Source: Paucidesulfovibrio gracilis DSM 16080 (GTDB lineage: Bacteria; Desulfobacterota; Desulfovibrionia; Desulfovibrionales; Desulfovibrionaceae). Taken from it: DNA of 48,517 nt. Location: positions 1-48,517 of the forward strand of contig NZ_FUYC01000015.1 of NCBI RefSeq assembly GCF_900167125.1, in the 5' to 3' direction. A program made the translations under genes and the position numbers. Of the stretch, positions 45,874-48,517 are shown piece by piece (position 1 is the stretch's first letter; each line of letters begins with the position of its first letter). Under the pieces are notes generated by a model. The model was not told the DNA's origin. It was given only the letters and a program-made list of their open reading frames with translations, and searched no databases.

Positions 45874-47490
45874 ATGCGTCGCTTTATCCACGCAACAAGC
45901 CGAAAGCGTTCCCGAAACGACAAACGCTTCCCAAGACGTTCCCTGTTTTCAGGACGGGATCGGCTTTTACAACGGCAACTTCAGCAGGCCTCGGCCCAAG
46001 AACCGCAGCAAACGCCGCCAGCAGATGCCCCTGCCGACGAGGAGCAAGACATTGAGCGGCGCATTCTCTCCCGGGCCGTGGAACAAAGCCCGGTTTCCGT
46101 CGTCATCACGGACACGCAGGGCTGCATCGAATACGTGAACCCCCAGTTCACCAAGGTCACCGGCTACACCGCCGAAGAAGCCATCGGTCAGAATCCGCGC
46201 ATCCTCAAATCCGACAAACAGCCCGCCGCGTTTTACCGTATCCTCTGGCAGACCATCACTTCGGGCCGCGACTGGAACGGGGAATTCTGCAATCTGAAAA
46301 AAAACGGTGAGGAGTACTGGGAAAAGGCCACCATTTCGCCGGTCAAGGACGCCACCGGCAAGATCACCCATTTTCTGGCGCTCAAGGAAGACATCACGGC
46401 CCGCCGTCAGGCACAGCTGCGCCTGCGCGAAAGCGAGGAGCGCTACCGCCAGATGGTGGAAGACACAGACAACATCGTGACCCGCGTGGACGCCGCCGGC
46501 AATTACACGTTCCTAAGCCGTGCGGCCAAGCGCCTGTTCGGGGAGACCGCCCGAGTCGGCTCCCTGGCCTTTGAAAACGTACACCCTGACGACCGCGCCC
46601 GCACCATGGAGTCCTATAGCCGGTGGATCACGGACCAACCCCGCCGGATACAATTTGAAAACCGCGTGTTGGATGCCTCGGGCGAAACCCGGTACATCCA
46701 CTGGACCATTTCCTTCCGTTTCGGACCGGACGGTTCCCTGCGGGCCACCACCTCCATCGGACACGACATGACCCGGGACCACCAGCTCCGCCAGCTTCGG
46801 GAGGACGTGGACCGCATCACCCGGCACGACCTCAAGGCGCCGCTCCTGGGCATTATCTCCGTTCCCCAGCTGCTGCTGGAACAAAAAAATCTTACCGAAG
46901 ATCAACGCGGACTGATCCAGGCCATGGAGGACGCTGGATACCACATGCTGCGGCTGATCAACCTCTCCCTGGACATCTATAAAATCGAGACCGGCGCATA
47001 CCGCCTGCGCCCGCGCAAGGTGAACCTGCGCGACGTTCTGGAACGGGTCATCACCGGCATTGCCCGCAGTTTCCCGGGGCGAAAGGTGCTGGTGGAACGG
47101 CCGGACCTCGAGCCTGAACAGCTGGAAACGGAACGCACCAGCCCCTACCTTATTTATGGCGAAGAGCTGCTTTGCCACTCCACGCTCTCCAATCTGTTGC
47201 GCAACGCCCTGGCCGCAACCCCCAAGGGGGAAGTGACCCGGGTGACGCTCTTCCCCGGAGAACCGGCACAGGTGACCATCCACAATCCCCTGCCCGTTCC
47301 CAGAGAGGTGCGTCATCGGTTCTTCGAAAAATACGTCAGCTCCGGCAAGGCAAGCGGAACGGGCCTGGGCACCTATTCCGCCCGCCTGCTCACCCGCGTG
47401 CAAAACGGCATACTGAACATGCAGACCTCGGAAAAGGACGGGACCACCCTGACCATCACCCTGCCCCGTCCGCCCGAACACGCCCGCTGA
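45874..47490 (+). CDS. Soluble PAS-PAS sensor histidine kinase
   Basis: A 538-residue cytoplasmic kinase without helices. After a basic, glutamine-rich N-terminus come two PAS domains (about 70-180 with YVNPQFTKVTGYTAEEAIGQ, and 190-305), a dimerisation helix with H318 in RITRHDLKAPLLG, an N-box LSNLLRNALAATP and G-box GTGLGTYSARLLTRVQNG. Flavin or haem binding in the PAS domains cannot be judged. The start ATG 45874 lacks a clear ribosome site and could lie further in. It is related in its kinase part to the MASE3 kinase on the other side of sdaA. No response regulator gene is adjacent. Confidence 0.88.
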   Translation: MRRFIHATSRKRSRNDKRFPRRSLFSGRDRLLQRQLQQASAQEPQQTPPADAPADEEQDIERRILSRAVEQSPVSVVITDTQGCIEYVNPQFTKVTGYTAEEAIGQNPRILKSDKQPAAFYRILWQTITSGRDWNGEFCNLKKNGEEYWEKATISPVKDATGKITHFLALKEDITARRQAQLRLRESEERYRQMVEDTDNIVTRVDAAGNYTFLSRAAKRLFGETARVGSLAFENVHPDDRARTMESYSRWITDQPRRIQFENRVLDASGETRYIHWTISFRFGPDGSLRATTSIGHDMTRDHQLRQLREDVDRITRHDLKAPLLGIISVPQLLLEQKNLTEDQRGLIQAMEDAGYHMLRLINLSLDIYKIETGAYRLRPRKVNLRDVLERVITGIARSFPGRKVLVERPDLEPEQLETERTSPYLIYGEELLCHSTLSNLLRNALAATPKGEVTRVTLFPGEPAQVTIHNPLPVPREVRHRFFEKYVSSGKASGTGLGTYSARLLTRVQNGILNMQTSEKDGTTLTITLPRPPEHAR

Positions 47491-47584
47491 CAGGCGGCCG
47501 CCGCTGGACAACACCCCAGAAGGTTTCCCCGAGTCCTCCCCGAACCCAATTCCAGGATCCCCCCGCCTGCAACCGCTCAATGCA

Positions 47585-47887
47585 TCAGGGCGGAAATTCC
47601 TCATCCCTGTTGCGCACATCCTCGCGCCAGGGGCTGGCGGGATAGCAGCACCCCATGCCCACAAACAGGGCGCGGCGTGCCTCCCGATCCCGCTCAACAT
47701 GGCCCACCAGGGCGCAAAGGTAGCGCCCCAGCTCCTCACTCCAATACACCTCCGGACAACGGCGGCAATACCCGTGCAGCCGATGCGAAAGATCGCACTG
47801 GTCATGCAGGCAGCACCAACCGCAACCGACACATGGCAGGGATTCAGACAACGAAAAGAACCGCCCAAGTGAACCTGGAGGCGGCAA
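47585..47887 (-). CDS. Cysteine-rich small protein (YkgJ-like motif)
   Basis: About 100 residues with CVGCGWCC, then CDL, CRRC, a lone cysteine near the middle and CC towards the end. The CxxCxxCC pattern recalls YkgJ-type zinc- or iron-chelating proteins. The start is unsure: no ATG lies before the motif, and the frame opens at a TTG (47887) without ribosome site. It converges with the kinase gene and lies divergent from YjbQ. Confidence 0.55.
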   Translation of the reverse strand: MPPPGSLGRFFSLSESLPCVGCGWCCLHDQCDLSHRLHGYCRRCPEVYWSEELGRYLCALVGHVERDREARRALFVGMGCCYPASPWREDVRNRDEEFPP

Positions 47888-47992
47888 AAAGCAGGGTATT
47901 CACGATAACTCCAAACTTGATGGCGGACCACACGGCCCGTATGGTCACGGTACGCACCTACCCGCAAAAATCAAATTGCAAGGAGCCGACGC

Positions 47993-48409
47993 ATGAAATC
48001 CCATCGGACGGAATTGACATTCCAAGTACCCACACGCCGCGCCTTCATCAACATCACCCCGCAATGCCGGGACGCCCTGGCCGAATCCGGCATCCGCGAG
48101 GGACTCATGCTGGTGAATGCCATGCACATCACCGCGTCCGTACTCATCAACGACGACGAATCCGGGCTGCACCACGACTATGAACAATGGCTGGAGCGGC
48201 TCGCCCCGCACGAGCCTGTGTCGGGCTATCGGCACAACGTGGGCGAAGACAACGCGGACGCGCACATGAAACGCCAGGTCATGGGCCGGGAAGTGGTGGT
48301 GGCCATCACAGAAGGAAAACTGGATTTCGGCACCTGGGAACAAATTTTTTACGGCGAATTCGACGGGCGACGCCCAAAACGTGTGCTGGTGAAGATCATC
48401 GGGGAGTGA
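47993..48409 (+). CDS. YjbQ (UPF0047) family protein
   Basis: A 138-residue protein of the YjbQ family, annotated as secondary thiamine-phosphate synthase because some members complement thiE loss. Family stretches are [24 protein letters not shown] followed by [18 protein letters not shown] and a [19 protein letters not shown] closing part. ATG 47993 has AAGGAG about seven bases upstream. Its true role in cells is uncertain. Standing alone at the right end of the window. Confidence 0.93.
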   Translation: MKSHRTELTFQVPTRRAFINITPQCRDALAESGIREGLMLVNAMHITASVLINDDESGLHHDYEQWLERLAPHEPVSGYRHNVGEDNADAHMKRQVMGREVVVAITEGKLDFGTWEQIFYGEFDGRRPKRVLVKIIGE

Positions 48410-48517
48410 GACCGTTCGTCGCGGCCAACGCGTATACCGACGACGCGAGGGGGAGTGGAGCTTTTTGCGGCAACGAAGCAGATTGCCGTTTGGATGCACC
48501 CAAGCTGGTCCCAAATG
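48410..48517. other. Right edge
   Basis: No gene is supported. A short inverted repeat CGGCAA/TTGCCG (48468-48488, nine-base loop) lies here; no T-run follows. Confidence 0.3.

Noticed and set aside
46513-47967. 484-codon minus-strand open frame opposite the second kinase
   Set aside because: Antisense of a clear PAS kinase; no motifs.

Overview
The window reads as chromosomal DNA of a free-living, high-GC, anaerobic deltaproteobacterium of the Desulfovibrionales type (a sulfate reducer or close relative). Support comes from two membrane-linked multihaem cytochrome c modules, a flavoredoxin-like flavin reductase, an NrfD/HybA pair, a UbiA prenyltransferase of the kind used for menaquinone, and the general gene style. 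The species cannot be named from sequence alone, and I ran no database search. No rRNA, tRNA, CRISPR array, insertion sequence or phage gene was found.

Layout. 1-2345 (minus strand): an MscS-type channel and type III pantothenate kinase. 2662-6350 (plus): a two-gene redox module of a cytochrome bd-like membrane protein and a bd-like domain fused to a seven-haem cytochrome c, closed by a strong terminator. 6573-8036 (minus): an AT-rich monofunctional catalase. 8449-13614: a Crp/Fnr regulator divergent from a three-gene operon (HybA-like ferredoxin, NrfD/HybB-like membrane protein, 13-haem cytochrome with a c3-like and an octahaem-tetrathionate-reductase-like part), with an FNR-type half-site pair between them. 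13823-19853: a PHP-glycosyltransferase fusion with a DksA/TraR-type protein, a YdcZ-type transporter, a UbiA prenyltransferase and a second MscS channel.

19955-30715 (minus) is one long 12-gene surface-sugar operon: PseB, PseC, a NeuB-family synthase, an SpsF-like cytidylyltransferase, a TIM-barrel epimerase-like protein, a hexapeptide acyltransferase, an unknown protein, an acyl carrier protein, a FemAB-like acyltransferase, a methyltransferase, an aldo/keto reductase and a class III aminotransferase. Several stop and start codons overlap. Its middle is visibly more AT-rich than its surroundings, which suggests acquisition. The likely product is a CMP-activated nonulosonic-acid-like sugar with unusual acyl, methyl or amino decoration, for flagellin or surface polysaccharide.

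31032-48409 is mostly ordinary chromosome: a class I aminotransferase, an odd membrane protein with a tandem repeat like integrase arm domains, uvrA, two small membrane proteins, a lipoprotein and a secreted protein, flavoredoxin with a monooxygenase-like partner, a pentapeptide-repeat protein, a nitroreductase divergent from an HxlR regulator, two related histidine kinases either side of sdaA, a cysteine-rich small protein and a YjbQ protein.

The most unusual genome-wide signal is a repeat that begins at or a few bases after the stop codon of several unrelated genes, always in the same orientation relative to the gene, and keeps a hairpin whose stem sequence changes in a compensated way (copies after 227, 8449, 13823, 36441 and 36656).
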